A stretch of DNA of 64,000 nt from Solimonas fluminis. GTDB taxonomy: Bacteria; Pseudomonadota; Gammaproteobacteria; Nevskiales; Nevskiaceae. Numbering within the stretch: position 1 is the stretch's first letter; every line of letters begins with the position of its first letter. This document shows, in pieces, positions 8,173 to 17,384 of this stretch. The DNA lies in assembly GCF_002930645.1 (NCBI RefSeq), contig NZ_PSNW01000011.1:1-64000 (forward strand), read 5' to 3'. The translations under genes were made by a program, and so were the position numbers. The notes under the pieces were generated by a model. It was not told where the DNA came from and did not search any database. It was given only the letters and a program-made list of their open reading frames with translations.

Positions 8173-8257
8173 CGTCATACCGGCGAAAGCCGATCTCCAG
8201 CCCTGCAGGCACGGCCAATCCTTGAAGGACTGGATGCCGGCTTTCGCCGGCACGACG
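8173..8257. repeat. REP-like palindrome between atuC and atuE
   Basis: The arms 8173-8200 and 8230-8257 are inverted copies of CGTCATACCGGCGAAAGCC and CGTCGTGCCGGCGAAAGCC, matching at 23 of 28 positions. The arms end in CTCCAG and CTGGAT. This looks like the common GCGAAAGC-type extragenic palindrome of proteobacteria. It sits inside the operon and could stabilise upstream mRNA. Confidence 0.75.
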
Positions 8258-8279
8258 GGGACTGGCGTGCTTCATCCAC

Positions 8280-9911
8280 TCAGAACCGCGCCACGCCGAA
8301 GGTATTCGGGAAGGTCGTGCGCGCCTTGCTCTCGCGGCAGACCGAGAGGCACAGGCCCAGCACCTTGCGGGTGTCGCGCGGGTCGATCAGGCCGTCATCG
8401 AACAACCGTGCGGTGGCGGCGAAGGCGTGGGATTCCTTCTCGAACTGGCTGATGATGTTCTGGCGGAACATGGCCAGCATCTTCTCGTCGTTCTCCGACA
8501 CCTGCTTGCCCTCCTTCTGCCACTTCTCGCGCGTGACGATCTCCATGACTCCGGCGGCCTGCTCTCCGCCCATGACGGCGGTGCGCGAGTTGGGCCAGGC
8601 AAAGATGAAGTGCGGCCCGAAACCGCGGCCGCACATGCCGTAGTTGCCGGCGCCGAAGCTGCCGCCCATGACGATGGTGATCTGCGGCACCGTGGCGTTG
8701 GCCACGGCCTGGATCATCTTGGAGCCGTGCTTGACGATGCCGCCCTGCTCGGCTTCCGTGCCCACCATGTAGCCGGTGGTGTTCATCAGGTACACGATCG
8801 GCGTGTTGGCCTGGCAGCAGAGCTGGATGAACTGGCCGGCCTTGGTGGCCCCCTTGGGCGTGATGGGGCCGTTGTTGGAGATGATGCCGATCTGGTGTCC
8901 GTGAAGCGTCGCGCGGCCGCAGATGGTCTGCTGGTCGTACTCGTTCTTGAACTCCAGGAACTCCGAGCCGTCGACGATGCGCGCGATGACCTCTCGGCAG
9001 TCGAAGGGCTTGCGGTAGTCCGGCGAGACCACGCCGCACAGCTCCTCGACGTCATACAGCGGCGCGCGCACGGGCAGCAGCTCCAGCCGCGGGCGCGAGG
9101 CGTTCCAGTTGAGGTTCCTGACGATCTCGCGGGCGATGCGGATGCCGTCGGCATCGTTCTCGGCGATGAACTCGGAGGTGCCGGCCACCGCGCAGTGCAT
9201 CTCCGCACCGCCCAGGCTTTCCTCGTCGGCGATCTCGCCGGTGGCGGCGCGCAGCAACGGCGGGCCGGCCAGGAATACCTTGGCGCGCTTGCGCACCATC
9301 ACCACGTAGTCCGACATGCCCGGCAGGTAGGCGCCGCCGGCGGTGGAAGAACCGTGCACCAGCGTCACCTGCGGGATGCCGGCGGCCGACAGGCGCGCCT
9401 GGTTGGCAAAGGTGCGGCCGCCGGGAATGAAGATGTCCGCCTGGTACATCAGGTTGGCGCCGCCGGACTCGACCATGGAGACCGTCGGCAGTTTTTGCTG
9501 CAGGGCGATCTCCTGCATGCGCAGGCCCTTTTCCACCCCCCCCGGGGTCATGGTGCCGCCCTTGATCGCGGAGTTGGAGGCGGAGACCAGGCAGCGCGTG
9601 CCGGAGACGTAGCCGATGCCGATGATGGTGTTGCCGCCGGCCAGGGAGCCGTCCTTGTCGTCATGCCGCTTGTAGCCGGCCAGCGTCGCCAGTTCCAGCC
9701 AGGGCGAGCCGCGGTCCAGCATCAGGTGCACGCGCTCGCGCGGCAGCAGCTGCCCGCGCTTGCGGTAGCGCTCGCGCTTGGACTCCTCCTCCTTGCGTCC
9801 CTTCTCCTCGATGGCGCGCCATTCCTCGATCAGTTTCAGCAGGCCTTCGCGGTTGTGCTGGAACTGGCTGCCGCCGGTGTCGATTCGGGATTCGATAACA
9901 GGCATTTCCAA
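8280..9911 (-). CDS. atuC: Geranyl-CoA carboxylase beta (carboxyltransferase) subunit, AtuC-type, 543 aa
   Basis: An acyl-CoA carboxylase beta subunit with two crotonase-like carboxyltransferase halves, joined around residue 300. Motifs include [39 protein letters not shown] and [17 protein letters not shown]. At residues 161-171 ([11 protein letters not shown]) a Gly-Gly occupies the place where methylcrotonyl-CoA carboxylases have Phe-Gly. A Phe-to-Gly change there is reported to open the acyl pocket for geranyl-CoA; the alignment here was done by eye. The gene is preceded by its own AT-rich leader and follows a terminator (10017-10038), so it may have its own promoter. Confidence 0.9.
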   Translation of the reverse strand: MEMPVIESRIDTGGSQFQHNREGLLKLIEEWRAIEEKGRKEEESKRERYRKRGQLLPRERVHLMLDRGSPWLELATLAGYKRHDDKDGSLAGGNTIIGIGYVSGTRCLVSASNSAIKGGTMTPGGVEKGLRMQEIALQQKLPTVSMVESGGANLMYQADIFIPGGRTFANQARLSAAGIPQVTLVHGSSTAGGAYLPGMSDYVVMVRKRAKVFLAGPPLLRAATGEIADEESLGGAEMHCAVAGTSEFIAENDADGIRIAREIVRNLNWNASRPRLELLPVRAPLYDVEELCGVVSPDYRKPFDCREVIARIVDGSEFLEFKNEYDQQTICGRATLHGHQIGIISNNGPITPKGATKAGQFIQLCCQANTPIVYLMNTTGYMVGTEAEQGGIVKHGSKMIQAVANATVPQITIVMGGSFGAGNYGMCGRGFGPHFIFAWPNSRTAVMGGEQAAGVMEIVTREKWQKEGKQVSENDEKMLAMFRQNIISQFEKESHAFAATARLFDDGLIDPRDTRKVLGLCLSVCRESKARTTFPNTFGVARF

Positions 9912-10016
9912 TGTCTCTTGATATCGGGGATTTTGGCGAGTTTAACCCCGTATAAACAATGTTTTCATCAACAATTGGGATTTCCATTTGTTCCACTTCC
10001 TGGCTCCGGCGCGCAC
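9912..10016 (-). promoter_or_regulatory. Probable promoter region for atuC-atuE-atuF
   Basis: This 105-base stretch is much more AT-rich than its surroundings. On the minus strand it contains two ATTGTT repeats around a GATGAAAAC core, upstream of TTTATAC. It lies just after the terminator of the SDR gene, so atuCEF is probably transcribed separately. A TetR-type operator would be expected, but no confident dyad is seen. Confidence 0.45.
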
Positions 10017-10038
10017 AAAAAAGCCGCCCGGAGGCGGC
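10017..10038 (-). terminator. Terminator after the SDR gene
   Basis: On the minus strand, GCCGCC/GGCGGC with a 4-base loop is followed by six Ts. It lies about 20 bases after the SDR stop codon and separates the etf-SDR transcript from atuCEF. Confidence 0.88.
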
Positions 10039-10058
10039 CCTGGAAATCCCGGAAAATC

Positions 10059-10925
10059 CTATTCCTTTACAGCCTTGGGCTTGAAGGCGCGATGGAAGCC
10101 GACATAGGGCTTGGCATTCCTGTGCGGCTGCAAGGCGAACACCTTCTTGTTGAGGCTGCCGCCGCCATCAATCTTGATGCAGTCACCGGTGACGTAGGCG
10201 GCCCCCTCGGACAGCAGCCAGACGATGGCGGAGCTGATCTCGGCCTCCTCGGCCATGCGCTGCATCGCCACCTCGCCACCCAGCTTGGGGATGATCTCGG
10301 CCTGGAAGACCGGGTCATACTGGTCCATGCCGCTGGAGGCGACGAACCCCGGCGCCACGGCGTTGACGCGAACACCGGAAGCCGCCCATTCCATCGCCGC
10401 CGTCTCGGTGAAGCTCAGCATGCCGGCGCGGGCAGCGCCGCTATGGCCCATGTTGGGCATGCCGCCCCACATGTCCGCCAGCATGTTGACGATGGCTCCG
10501 CCGTTCTTCTTCATCCACTGGTTATAGACCTCGCGCGCCACCAGGAAGCCGCCGGTGAGGTTGTTGGCCACCACGGCTTCCCAGCCCTTCTTGCTGATGC
10601 TGGCGAGGGGCGCCGGAAACTGGCCGCCGGCATTGTTGACCAGGCCGTGGATCGCACCCTGCTGCGCGAGGATCGTCTTAACGGCTTCCTTCACCGACTC
10701 CTCGTCGCGGATGTCGAAGGCCTGCGTCGATACCCGGCCGCCGTCCTCGATGATCTCTGCCGCGGTCTTCTCCAGCTTTTCCAGCTTGCGGCCGGTGATG
10801 ACCACGTGCGCGCCCAGCGCGGCCAGCTCGTGCGCGACGCAGCGGCCGATGCCCGAGCCGCCGCCGGTAACGACGATGGTCTGGCCGGCGAACAGGTCGG
10901 AACGGAATACGGACTGGTAACCCAT
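10059..10925 (-). CDS. SDR-family dehydrogenase, AtuB/AtuG-like or PECR-like, 288 aa
   Basis: A short-chain dehydrogenase/reductase with the NAD(P)-binding TGGGSGIG at residues about 20-27, the NNAG motif near 97-100, and a C-terminal GGGS segment. The region that normally carries the catalytic YxxxK reads [16 protein letters not shown]. It has no tyrosine or lysine in the expected places, but HSGAARAG resembles the peroxisomal trans-2-enoyl-CoA reductase/2,4-dienoyl-CoA reductase branch. In acyclic-terpene gene sets SDRs of this kind (AtuB, AtuG) are assigned to citronellol/citronellal oxidation or a later beta-oxidation step; which applies here cannot be told. The gene follows etfA by 68 bases across a perfect palindrome and has GGAGGGTG before its ATG. 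Confidence 0.8.
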   Translation of the reverse strand: MGYQSVFRSDLFAGQTIVVTGGGSGIGRCVAHELAALGAHVVITGRKLEKLEKTAAEIIEDGGRVSTQAFDIRDEESVKEAVKTILAQQGAIHGLVNNAGGQFPAPLASISKKGWEAVVANNLTGGFLVAREVYNQWMKKNGGAIVNMLADMWGGMPNMGHSGAARAGMLSFTETAAMEWAASGVRVNAVAPGFVASSGMDQYDPVFQAEIIPKLGGEVAMQRMAEEAEISSAIVWLLSEGAAYVTGDCIKIDGGGSLNKKVFALQPHRNAKPYVGFHRAFKPKAVKE

Positions 10926-10943
10926 CTTTTCACCCTCCGGAAA

Positions 10944-10975
10944 CGATCAAGGCCGGGAATTCCCGGCCTTGATCG
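10944..10975. repeat. Perfect 32-bp palindrome between etfA and the SDR gene
   Basis: The half-site CGATCAAGGCCGGGAA is followed directly by its exact reverse complement. As RNA it would form a very stable hairpin just ahead of the SDR ribosome-binding site. It could act as a partial terminator or processing site that lowers SDR expression relative to etfBA, or as a protein-binding dyad. Confidence 0.8.
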
Positions 10976-10993
10976 GTACAGCCCTGATGTCTC

Positions 10994-11926
10994 TTACAGC
11001 TTGCCCTGCAGCTCCGGGACCACCGCGAACAGGTCGCCGACGAGGCCGATGTCGGCCACCTCGAAGATCGGGGCCTCCGGGTCCTTGTTGATGGCGACGA
11101 TGGTGCGGGCGTCCTTGATGCCGGCAAGATGCTGGATCGCGCCGGAGATACCGATCGCGAAGTACAGCTCCGGGGCGATGATCTTGCCGGTCTGGCCGAC
11201 CTGCATGTCGTTCGGCACGTAGCCCGAGTCCACCGCGGCGCGCGAGGCACCGACGCCGGCGCCGATCTTGTCGGCGAAGTCGTAGATGACCTTGAAGTTC
11301 TCGGAGGAACCCAGGGCGCGACCGCCGGAAACGACGCGGCTGGCGGACTGCAGATCCGGGCGGGCGGATTTCTGGGCCTCGATCTTCACGAAACGGGTGT
11401 GCGACGGCAGGGCAGCGCTGACCGAGACGGTCTCGACGGCGGCGGAACCGCCCTCGGCCACCGCGGTGAACGAAGCCAGGCGCACCGTGGCGACGACCGT
11501 GCCGGCCGCGGCTTCCACGGTGGTGATGGCGTTGCCCGCGTAGATCGGACGGTCGAACTGGCTGGCGCTGTGCACGGCCATGATGTCGCTGACCTGCTGC
11601 ACGTTCAGCTTGGCGGCCACGCGCGGGGCGAGGTCCTTGCCGTAGGTGGTGCCCGGGAACAGGATGTGGCTGTAGCCCTTGGCCAGTTCGACGATCTGCG
11701 GCGCGAGCACCGAGGCGATCGGGTAGGCATTGGCGGCGTTGTTGACGACCAGCACCTTGGCGACGCCGGACAGCTTGGCGGCCTGGGCGGCGACGGCGGC
11801 GCCGTCGGTCGCGAGCACGGCGACGTCGATGTCGCCACCGATCTTCTGCGCAGCGGCCAGCGTCTTGGAAACCGAGGCGTTCAGCTTGCCGTCGCTGTGC
11901 TCGGCAATGACGAGAATCTTGCTCAT
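10994..11926 (-). CDS. etfA: Electron transfer flavoprotein alpha subunit, 310 aa
   Basis: The FAD-binding ETF subunit, which takes electrons from acyl-CoA dehydrogenases and passes them to ETF-ubiquinone oxidoreductase. The N-terminus [15 protein letters not shown] and the C-terminal FAD domain are typical, with [36 protein letters not shown] and [11 protein letters not shown]. The gene starts 4 bases after etfB ends, so the two subunits are translated together. Its position among terpene genes suggests it serves citronellyl-CoA oxidation, though ETF is generally shared by all acyl-CoA dehydrogenases. Confidence 0.97.
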   Translation of the reverse strand: MSKILVIAEHSDGKLNASVSKTLAAAQKIGGDIDVAVLATDGAAVAAQAAKLSGVAKVLVVNNAANAYPIASVLAPQIVELAKGYSHILFPGTTYGKDLAPRVAAKLNVQQVSDIMAVHSASQFDRPIYAGNAITTVEAAAGTVVATVRLASFTAVAEGGSAAVETVSVSAALPSHTRFVKIEAQKSARPDLQSASRVVSGGRALGSSENFKVIYDFADKIGAGVGASRAAVDSGYVPNDMQVGQTGKIIAPELYFAIGISGAIQHLAGIKDARTIVAINKDPEAPIFEVADIGLVGDLFAVVPELQGKL

Positions 11927-11930
11927 GTTC

Positions 11931-12677
11931 TTACACCAGTCCCTTTGCCTTGAGTGCGGACACCAGTTCGTCCACGGTCTTGACCATCACACCCTTGGCG
12001 CGTGCCGGCGGCGGGGCCACCTTGACGGTCTTGGTGCCGGCTTCGACAGCCACGCCGACGTCGCCCAGGCCGATGGTCTCGATGGGCTTCTTCTTGGCCT
12101 TCATGATATCCGGCAGCTTCAGGTAGCGCGGCTCGTTGAGGCGCAGGTCCACGCTGACCACGGCCGGCAGGTCGACTTCCAGGGTCTCGAGACCGGCGTC
12201 GATTTCGCGGGTGATCTGGGCCTTGGAACCGTCAACCTCGACCTTGGAGGCGAAGGTGGCCTGCGCGATGTCCAGCAGGGATGCAACCATCTGGCCGGTC
12301 TGGTTGGCGTCGTCGTCGATGGCCTGCTTGCCGCAGAGGAACAGCTGGGCGCCTTCCTTCTTCAGCACGGCGGCGAAGGCCTTGGCGGCCGTCAGCGGCT
12401 GCACTTCGCCCTCTTCCTTGATGTGGATCGCGCGGTCGGCGCCGAAGGCCAGCGCGGAGCGCAGGGTCTCTTCGTTCTTGGCGCCGCCGATCGTCACGGC
12501 GACGATCTCGGTGACCTTGCCCTTCTCGCGCAGGCGAACCGCTTCTTCCATCGCGATTTCATCGAAGGGGTTCATGCTGAACTTGACGCCGTCCGTGACC
12601 ACGCCCGAACCGTCGGACTTGACCTGAATGCGGACGTTGTAGTCCACCACGCGTTTGACGCTGACTAGAACTTTCAT
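11931..12677 (-). CDS. etfB: Electron transfer flavoprotein beta subunit, 248 aa
   Basis: The AMP-binding ETF subunit. It begins MKVLVSVKRVVDYNVRI and carries the CGKQAIDDDANQTG segment (residues about 120-133) and a conserved ETREIDAGLE-like region. The length is normal for the family. It is first in an etfB-etfA pair and lies 67 bases downstream of the small lipoprotein gene. Confidence 0.97.
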   Translation of the reverse strand: MKVLVSVKRVVDYNVRIQVKSDGSGVVTDGVKFSMNPFDEIAMEEAVRLREKGKVTEIVAVTIGGAKNEETLRSALAFGADRAIHIKEEGEVQPLTAAKAFAAVLKKEGAQLFLCGKQAIDDDANQTGQMVASLLDIAQATFASKVEVDGSKAQITREIDAGLETLEVDLPAVVSVDLRLNEPRYLKLPDIMKAKKKPIETIGLGDVGVAVEAGTKTVKVAPPPARAKGVMVKTVDELVSALKAKGLV

Positions 12678-12744
12678 TCTCTCGATCTCGGTTTATTCCA
12701 AAACTACCCCAAACGAGCCGGGGGACGGCGCGTTCACATCAAAT

Positions 12745-13206
12745 CTAGGGACTTGCGAACTTCGCATTCGAGTATTCGCAGCAGTCCTTGTCAATGACCC
12801 AGCGGCCATTCTCCCTCACCAGCACGATTTTCTCGACATGCTCGATCTGCTGGTCGAGCACCCCGGAGCGGTTGTTGGTCTCCAGGGTGACCGTGTTCAG
12901 GTCCTCGCTGACCGCCGACGAGAGGATCTGGACCTCCCAGGGCGCGGCCTCGGCCTGCCCCTTGAGCCACTGCTGCTCGTCCTCCTGCGGCATGTCGGGC
13001 TCGGCCATGCGCTGCTCCTGGCGCCGCGCCTTGGACAGCTTCGACTGGCAGAGCTGGTACATGCCGAGGTCCGCCTGGCGCAGCGCCGTGTAGCAGCGGT
13101 TGTAGGTCGCCGTGGCGTCGCGCTCGGCCTGCACGCGCGCCGACACGCAGCCCGACAGGGGCAGCAGCACCAGCGTCAGCATCACCAGCCAGGCGGAACG
13201 GGGCAT
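12745..13206 (-). CDS. Small lipoprotein with NTF2-like C-terminal region, 153 aa
   Basis: The signal peptide ends in the lipobox LSGC. A helical segment rich in Gln and Arg follows, then a C-terminal stretch (residues about 75-150) with the pattern VTLETNNRSGVLDQQIEHVEKI and ending with WVIDKDCC. That pattern resembles small NTF2-like/DUF4878-type lipoproteins. The ATG at 13206 lies 7 bases after the ETF-QO stop codon, so the two are probably co-transcribed, but nothing links it mechanistically to ETF. The longer frame reaching back into ETF-QO is rejected because it would bury the signal peptide. Confidence 0.75.
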   Translation of the reverse strand: MPRSAWLVMLTLVLLPLSGCVSARVQAERDATATYNRCYTALRQADLGMYQLCQSKLSKARRQEQRMAEPDMPQEDEQQWLKGQAEAAPWEVQILSSAVSEDLNTVTLETNNRSGVLDQQIEHVEKIVLVRENGRWVIDKDCCEYSNAKFASP

Positions 13207-13213
13207 CGCGGCC

Positions 13214-14875
13214 TTACATGTTGGCGTAGTTGGGACCGCCGCCGCCTTCCGGGGCAACCCAGGTGATGTTCTGCGCCGGATCCTTGATGTCGCAGGTCTT
13301 GCAGTGCACGCAGTTCTGCGCGTTGATCTGGAAGCGCTTGTCCTGGCCCTCGCCCACCACTTCGTAGACGCCGGCCGGGCAGTAGCGCTGCGCCGGCTCG
13401 TCGTACATCGGCAGGTTCTTGGCGATGGGGATGGTCTTGTCCTTCAGCACGAGGTGGACCGGCTGGTCTTCCGCGTGGTTGGTGCTGGACAGGAATACCG
13501 AGGACAGCTTGTCGAAGGACAGCTTGCCGTCCGCCTTCGGGTACTCGATCTTCTGCGACTGGGCCGCCGGCTTCAGGGCGGCATGGTCGAGCTTCAGGTC
13601 GTGGAAGGTCCAGGGGAACTTGCCGCCGAACCAGTTCTGCTCGATGTAGTTGATGGCGCCGCCGATCAGCGAACCGAACTTGTGCAGGAACACGCCGAAG
13701 TTGCGCGACTTGTACAGCTCCTCGTACAGCCAGCTGGACTCGAACTTCTGCTGGTAGCCGGTCAGCTCGTCACCGCCTTCGGAGCCGGCGAACAGCGCTT
13801 CCGCCACGGTCTCGGCACCCAGCATGCCGCTCTTCATCGCGGTGTGGCTGCCCTTGATCTTGGCGAAGTTCAGCGTGCCGGCGTCGTCGCCGATCAGCAA
13901 GCCGCCCGGGAAGGTCTGCTTGGGCAGAGAGTTCAGGCCGCCCTTGACCAGGGCGCGGGCACCGTAGCCCACGCGCTTGCCGCCCTGAAGGTACTGCGCG
14001 ATCTTCGGATGATGCTTGAAGCGCTGGAACTCGTCGTAGGGCGAGAGGTAGGGGTTGGTATACGACAGGTCCACGATCAGGCCGCAGACCACCGTGTTGT
14101 TCTCGAGGTGGTACAGGAAGGAACCGCCCAGCGCCTCGGTACCCAGCAGGTTCAGCGGCCAGCCGGCACCGTGCACGACCAGGCCCGGCTTGTGCTGCTC
14201 GGCGGGGATGGTCCAGATTTCCTTGATGCCGATGGCGTAGTGCTGCGGATCCTTGCCCTTGGCAAGCTGGTACTGCTCGATCAGCTGCTTGCCGATATGG
14301 CCGCGGCAGCCTTCGGCGAACAGCGTGTACTTGGCGCGCAGCTCCATGCCCGGCGCGTAGTCCGAGGTCTGTTCGCCCTTGTGGTTGACGCCCTTGTCGC
14401 CCAGGGTCACGCCCTTGACCACGCCGTCCTCGACGATCGGCGTCTGCGCGGCGAACTCGGCGTAGACCTCCACGCCCAGCGCCTCGGCCTGGTCCTTCAT
14501 CCAGCGGCAGAGATTGGCCAGCGAGATGATGTAGTTGCCCTCGTTGTGCATCGGCTTGGGCACGAACAGGTTGGGCATCTTGAAGGCAGCGGTTTCGCTG
14601 CGGAAGAAGTAGATGTCGTCACCGACCACCGGGGTGTTCAGCGGCGCACCCTTCTCCTTCCAGTCCGGGAACAGCTCGTTGAGCGCGCGCGGCTCGAACA
14701 CGGCGCCCGAGAGGATATGGGCGCCGACTTCCGAACCCTTCTCGACGAGGCAGACGTTGATTTCCTTGCCGGCCTCGGCCGCCTTCTGCTTCAGGCGGAT
14801 AGCGGCGGACAGGCCGGCGGGACCACCACCGACCACAAGGACGTCGTACTCCATTACATCGCGTTCAACGGACAT
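13214..14875 (-). CDS. Electron transfer flavoprotein-ubiquinone oxidoreductase, 553 aa
   Basis: An inner-membrane-associated flavo-iron-sulfur protein that moves electrons from ETF to ubiquinone. The N-terminus has the FAD dinucleotide motif VVGGGPAGLSAAIRL, and HILSGAVFEP follows. The C-terminal quarter carries the 4Fe-4S cysteines, CPAGVYEV followed by NCVHCKTCDIKDP. Length matches the family. The ATG at 14875 gives the usual short extension before MEYDVLVVG; an internal ATG at 14854 is possible. It is upstream of the lipoprotein and etfBA, so the whole respiratory branch for acyl-CoA oxidation is transcribed in one direction. It is divergent from the EF-hand gene across 264 bases. Confidence 0.97.
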   Translation of the reverse strand: MSVERDVMEYDVLVVGGGPAGLSAAIRLKQKAAEAGKEINVCLVEKGSEVGAHILSGAVFEPRALNELFPDWKEKGAPLNTPVVGDDIYFFRSETAAFKMPNLFVPKPMHNEGNYIISLANLCRWMKDQAEALGVEVYAEFAAQTPIVEDGVVKGVTLGDKGVNHKGEQTSDYAPGMELRAKYTLFAEGCRGHIGKQLIEQYQLAKGKDPQHYAIGIKEIWTIPAEQHKPGLVVHGAGWPLNLLGTEALGGSFLYHLENNTVVCGLIVDLSYTNPYLSPYDEFQRFKHHPKIAQYLQGGKRVGYGARALVKGGLNSLPKQTFPGGLLIGDDAGTLNFAKIKGSHTAMKSGMLGAETVAEALFAGSEGGDELTGYQQKFESSWLYEELYKSRNFGVFLHKFGSLIGGAINYIEQNWFGGKFPWTFHDLKLDHAALKPAAQSQKIEYPKADGKLSFDKLSSVFLSSTNHAEDQPVHLVLKDKTIPIAKNLPMYDEPAQRYCPAGVYEVVGEGQDKRFQINAQNCVHCKTCDIKDPAQNITWVAPEGGGGPNYANM

Positions 14876-15139
14876 TTAGGCAGTTCCTGGCTGCTCCCGG
14901 TACTCTGGGAGGCTGGCTGTTGGGCAAATTAGAGACGCACATTGTAAACCGTCGCGCGCGCCGGACCTACCCTCCGTAAGACAGGTTTTGCTGGCTTTAC
15001 AGTCAATTCCGGCCGAAAACCGGCCCGGCCGGCGCGTTCAGCCACAGGAAAGCCGCGACCGGGCAGCCTGGGAGCGGTGGCAGACGCCGCCTGCGGCACC
15101 CCGGCCGCCGCCATCCCGGTCTCACGGAGGAGACGAGTC

Positions 15140-15532
15140 ATGAAGACGACCCCTGTCCTGGCGCTGCTGGCCCTTGCGGCCGGCCCCGCGCTCGCCCAGC
15201 CCGCCGGCCTGCCGCCGGGCGACTGCTACCCCCCGGCCGCCGTCGCCCCGCCGCCCACGGCTGCATTGCCGGCGCCCGCCATCGCCGAACCGCCCACGCT
15301 GCCGCCCGTGGTCGTGGTGAAGCCGGCTCCGTCGCCGGTGCGCCCGATGATGAGCGACGACGCCAAGTTCGCCACCCTGGACACCAGCGGCAACGGCGCC
15401 CTGGACCGCGGCGAGGTCAGCGCCAACTCCGAGCTGGTGACCCGCTTCGGCTCCCTGGACAAGAACCACGACGGCAAGCTCTCGCGCATGGAGTACGGGC
15501 TGCGCAACGTCGATCCGGCCGGCGGACGCTAA
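15140..15532 (+). CDS. Secreted EF-hand protein, 130 aa
   Basis: A signal peptide (cleavage after ALAQ) is followed by an Ala/Pro-rich stretch of about 70 residues. A pair of EF-hand calcium-binding loops follows: DTSGNGALDRGE and DKNHDGKLSRME. It is probably a periplasmic or secreted calcium-binding protein. CGGAGG lies 9 bases before the ATG; the upstream in-frame extension is not credible because it precedes the signal peptide. It is the only plus-strand gene inside the terpene block, and its stop codon lies 5 bases from the convergent AtuA stop. Confidence 0.85.
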   Translation: MKTTPVLALLALAAGPALAQPAGLPPGDCYPPAAVAPPPTAALPAPAIAEPPTLPPVVVVKPAPSPVRPMMSDDAKFATLDTSGNGALDRGEVSANSELVTRFGSLDKNHDGKLSRMEYGLRNVDPAGGR

Positions 15533-15537
15533 GCCCC

Positions 15538-17328
15538 TCAGGCGGCCAGCAGGCCCGGCGGCACCGGCACCGGGAAGTCCAGCAGCATCTGCCCGAAGGC
15601 CTTGCCCTGCGGGTCGGTACGCAGGCTGCCGGCGCCGCCGCCGCCCAGGGCCTGGTGCAGCAGGAAGTTCAGCGAGTCCGTGCCCGGCAGCTCCCAGCGC
15701 TCCACGCGCCCTTGCTCGCCGCCGGCCAGGACATGCGCGAAATGGCGGCGCAGCGCCGCGGTGGACAAGGCGGCGCGGATGTAGGGCAGGTATTCCGGCC
15801 GGCGGGCGATCACGCCGATGTTGGCGTGGTCGCCCTTGTCGCCGGATCGCGCCAGCGCCAGACGGATCAGGGGTACGGCGACCGCACCCGCCAGGTCCAG
15901 CGCCGGCAGCTGCTCCGCCTCGGCCGGCGGCGGCACGAAGCCGCCCGCCAGCGGCACCGGTACGGACAGGCGATCCTCGCCCACCGCCACTTCGATCGCC
16001 ACGCGGTCCTTGGGCACCAGCATGGAGAACAGCCGGGGGATCATGTGCGGCTCGGGACGGCCGGCGCCGAAGTAGCCGGTGAAGCCCGGTGCCATGCCGG
16101 TGGCGGCCTGGGCGATCTCGCGGGCGAACAGCTTCAACGCCTTGGGATGGGGATGCTGCACGGCGATCTTGACCACGACCTCGCGCGTCGCCGCCGCGGC
16201 GGCGCGCGCATGGGGACCGTAGCTCTCCTCCGCGCCGATGCAGTGGATGTCGACACCGCTGAAATCGCCCAGGTTCGCCTCCAGCAACTGGCGGCGCACC
16301 TTTTCCACGATGCCCTGCGCCGAGGCGCGCCCCTTCCGGGCCGCGTCGATCCCGCCGATCATGAACAACGCGGCGCAGCGCATGCCGGCCGGATAGGTGG
16401 CGCTGACCTTGTAGGAGTCCGTGGGGGCGTAGCCACGGCAGCCAGTCACGCGCACCGCGTCGGGCGCGCACTGCTCGAGCTTCACCCCGGTGAAATCGCA
16501 GGTGACGTCCGGCAGCAGGTAGGCGCGCGGATCGCCGATCTCGTACAGCATCTGCTCCAGCACGGTATGCGGCGACACCAGGCCGCCGGTGCCGCCGGGC
16601 TTGGTCACGGTGAATTCGCCACTGGCCTGCATTTCCACGATGGGAAAGCCCATGTCGGCGTAGCCGCCCTGCACCAGCTCCCAGTCGGTGAAATTGCCGC
16701 CGGTGCACTGCGCGCCGCATTCGATGATGTGGCCGGCGATCGAGCCTGCGGCGAGCCGGTCGTAGTCGTCAGGCTGCCAGCCGAACTCGTGCATCAGCGG
16801 CCCCAGCACCACGGCGGAATCGACGCAGCGCCCAGTGATCACGATCTCCGCGCCGGCCTGCAGGGCGCGGGCGATGGGAATGGCGCCGAGGTAGGCATTC
16901 ATCGAGACGGTGACCGGCGGCATCGGCTTGCCCGTGTCCAGCTCCCTGCAGTCGGCGAAGTCCTTGCGCCGGCCGTTGAGGTCGTCGCCCAGCACCACGC
17001 CGACGCGGAAGCTGAGGCCGGCCTTGGCCGCCGCCTCTTCCAGCGCCCTCTTGCAGGCCAAGGGATTCACGCCGCCGGCGTTGGCCACCACGCGGATACC
17101 CTTCTCCTTGATGCGAGGCATCAGCGGCCCCATGACGTGCTCGACGAAGTCGGTGGCGTAACCGTCGTTGGGATCCTTCATGCGCTTGGCCGCCAGGATC
17201 GACATGGTGATCTCGGCCAGGTAGTCGAACACCAGGTAGTCGATGCCGCCCTTCTCCACCAGCTGGGCGGCGGCGGCATTGGTGTCGCCCCAGAAGGCGG
17301 AAGCGCAGCCGATACGCACGGTCTTCAT
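15538..17328 (-). CDS. atuA: Acyclic terpene utilisation AtuA-family protein, 596 aa
   Basis: The start MKTVRIGCASAFWGDT, followed by GGIDYLVFDYLAEITMSILA, is characteristic of the AtuA/DUF1446 family, whose founder is needed for citronellol and geraniol growth in Pseudomonas. The biochemical activity of AtuA is not established. Residues 1 to about 450 form the core domain. The rest is an AtuA-like C-terminal domain with IRLALARSGDKGDHANIGVI, here fused in one chain. AGAGGA precedes the ATG at 17328. AtuA is separated from the carboxylase genes by the ETF block and by the EF-hand gene on the opposite strand. Confidence 0.92.
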   Translation of the reverse strand: MKTVRIGCASAFWGDTNAAAAQLVEKGGIDYLVFDYLAEITMSILAAKRMKDPNDGYATDFVEHVMGPLMPRIKEKGIRVVANAGGVNPLACKRALEEAAAKAGLSFRVGVVLGDDLNGRRKDFADCRELDTGKPMPPVTVSMNAYLGAIPIARALQAGAEIVITGRCVDSAVVLGPLMHEFGWQPDDYDRLAAGSIAGHIIECGAQCTGGNFTDWELVQGGYADMGFPIVEMQASGEFTVTKPGGTGGLVSPHTVLEQMLYEIGDPRAYLLPDVTCDFTGVKLEQCAPDAVRVTGCRGYAPTDSYKVSATYPAGMRCAALFMIGGIDAARKGRASAQGIVEKVRRQLLEANLGDFSGVDIHCIGAEESYGPHARAAAAATREVVVKIAVQHPHPKALKLFAREIAQAATGMAPGFTGYFGAGRPEPHMIPRLFSMLVPKDRVAIEVAVGEDRLSVPVPLAGGFVPPPAEAEQLPALDLAGAVAVPLIRLALARSGDKGDHANIGVIARRPEYLPYIRAALSTAALRRHFAHVLAGGEQGRVERWELPGTDSLNFLLHQALGGGGAGSLRTDPQGKAFGQMLLDFPVPVPPGLLAA

Positions 17329-17384
17329 CTGGATTCCTCTTTTTCGGTAATTCACATTGTCATGGCCAACAGCCATGAATCATC

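Noticed and set aside
10059-10925. The SDR gene as a pseudogene because YxxxK is missing
   Set aside because: The frame is intact, the ribosome-binding site is strong and the HSGAARAG pattern is known from functional reductases, so it is more likely an atypical active enzyme.
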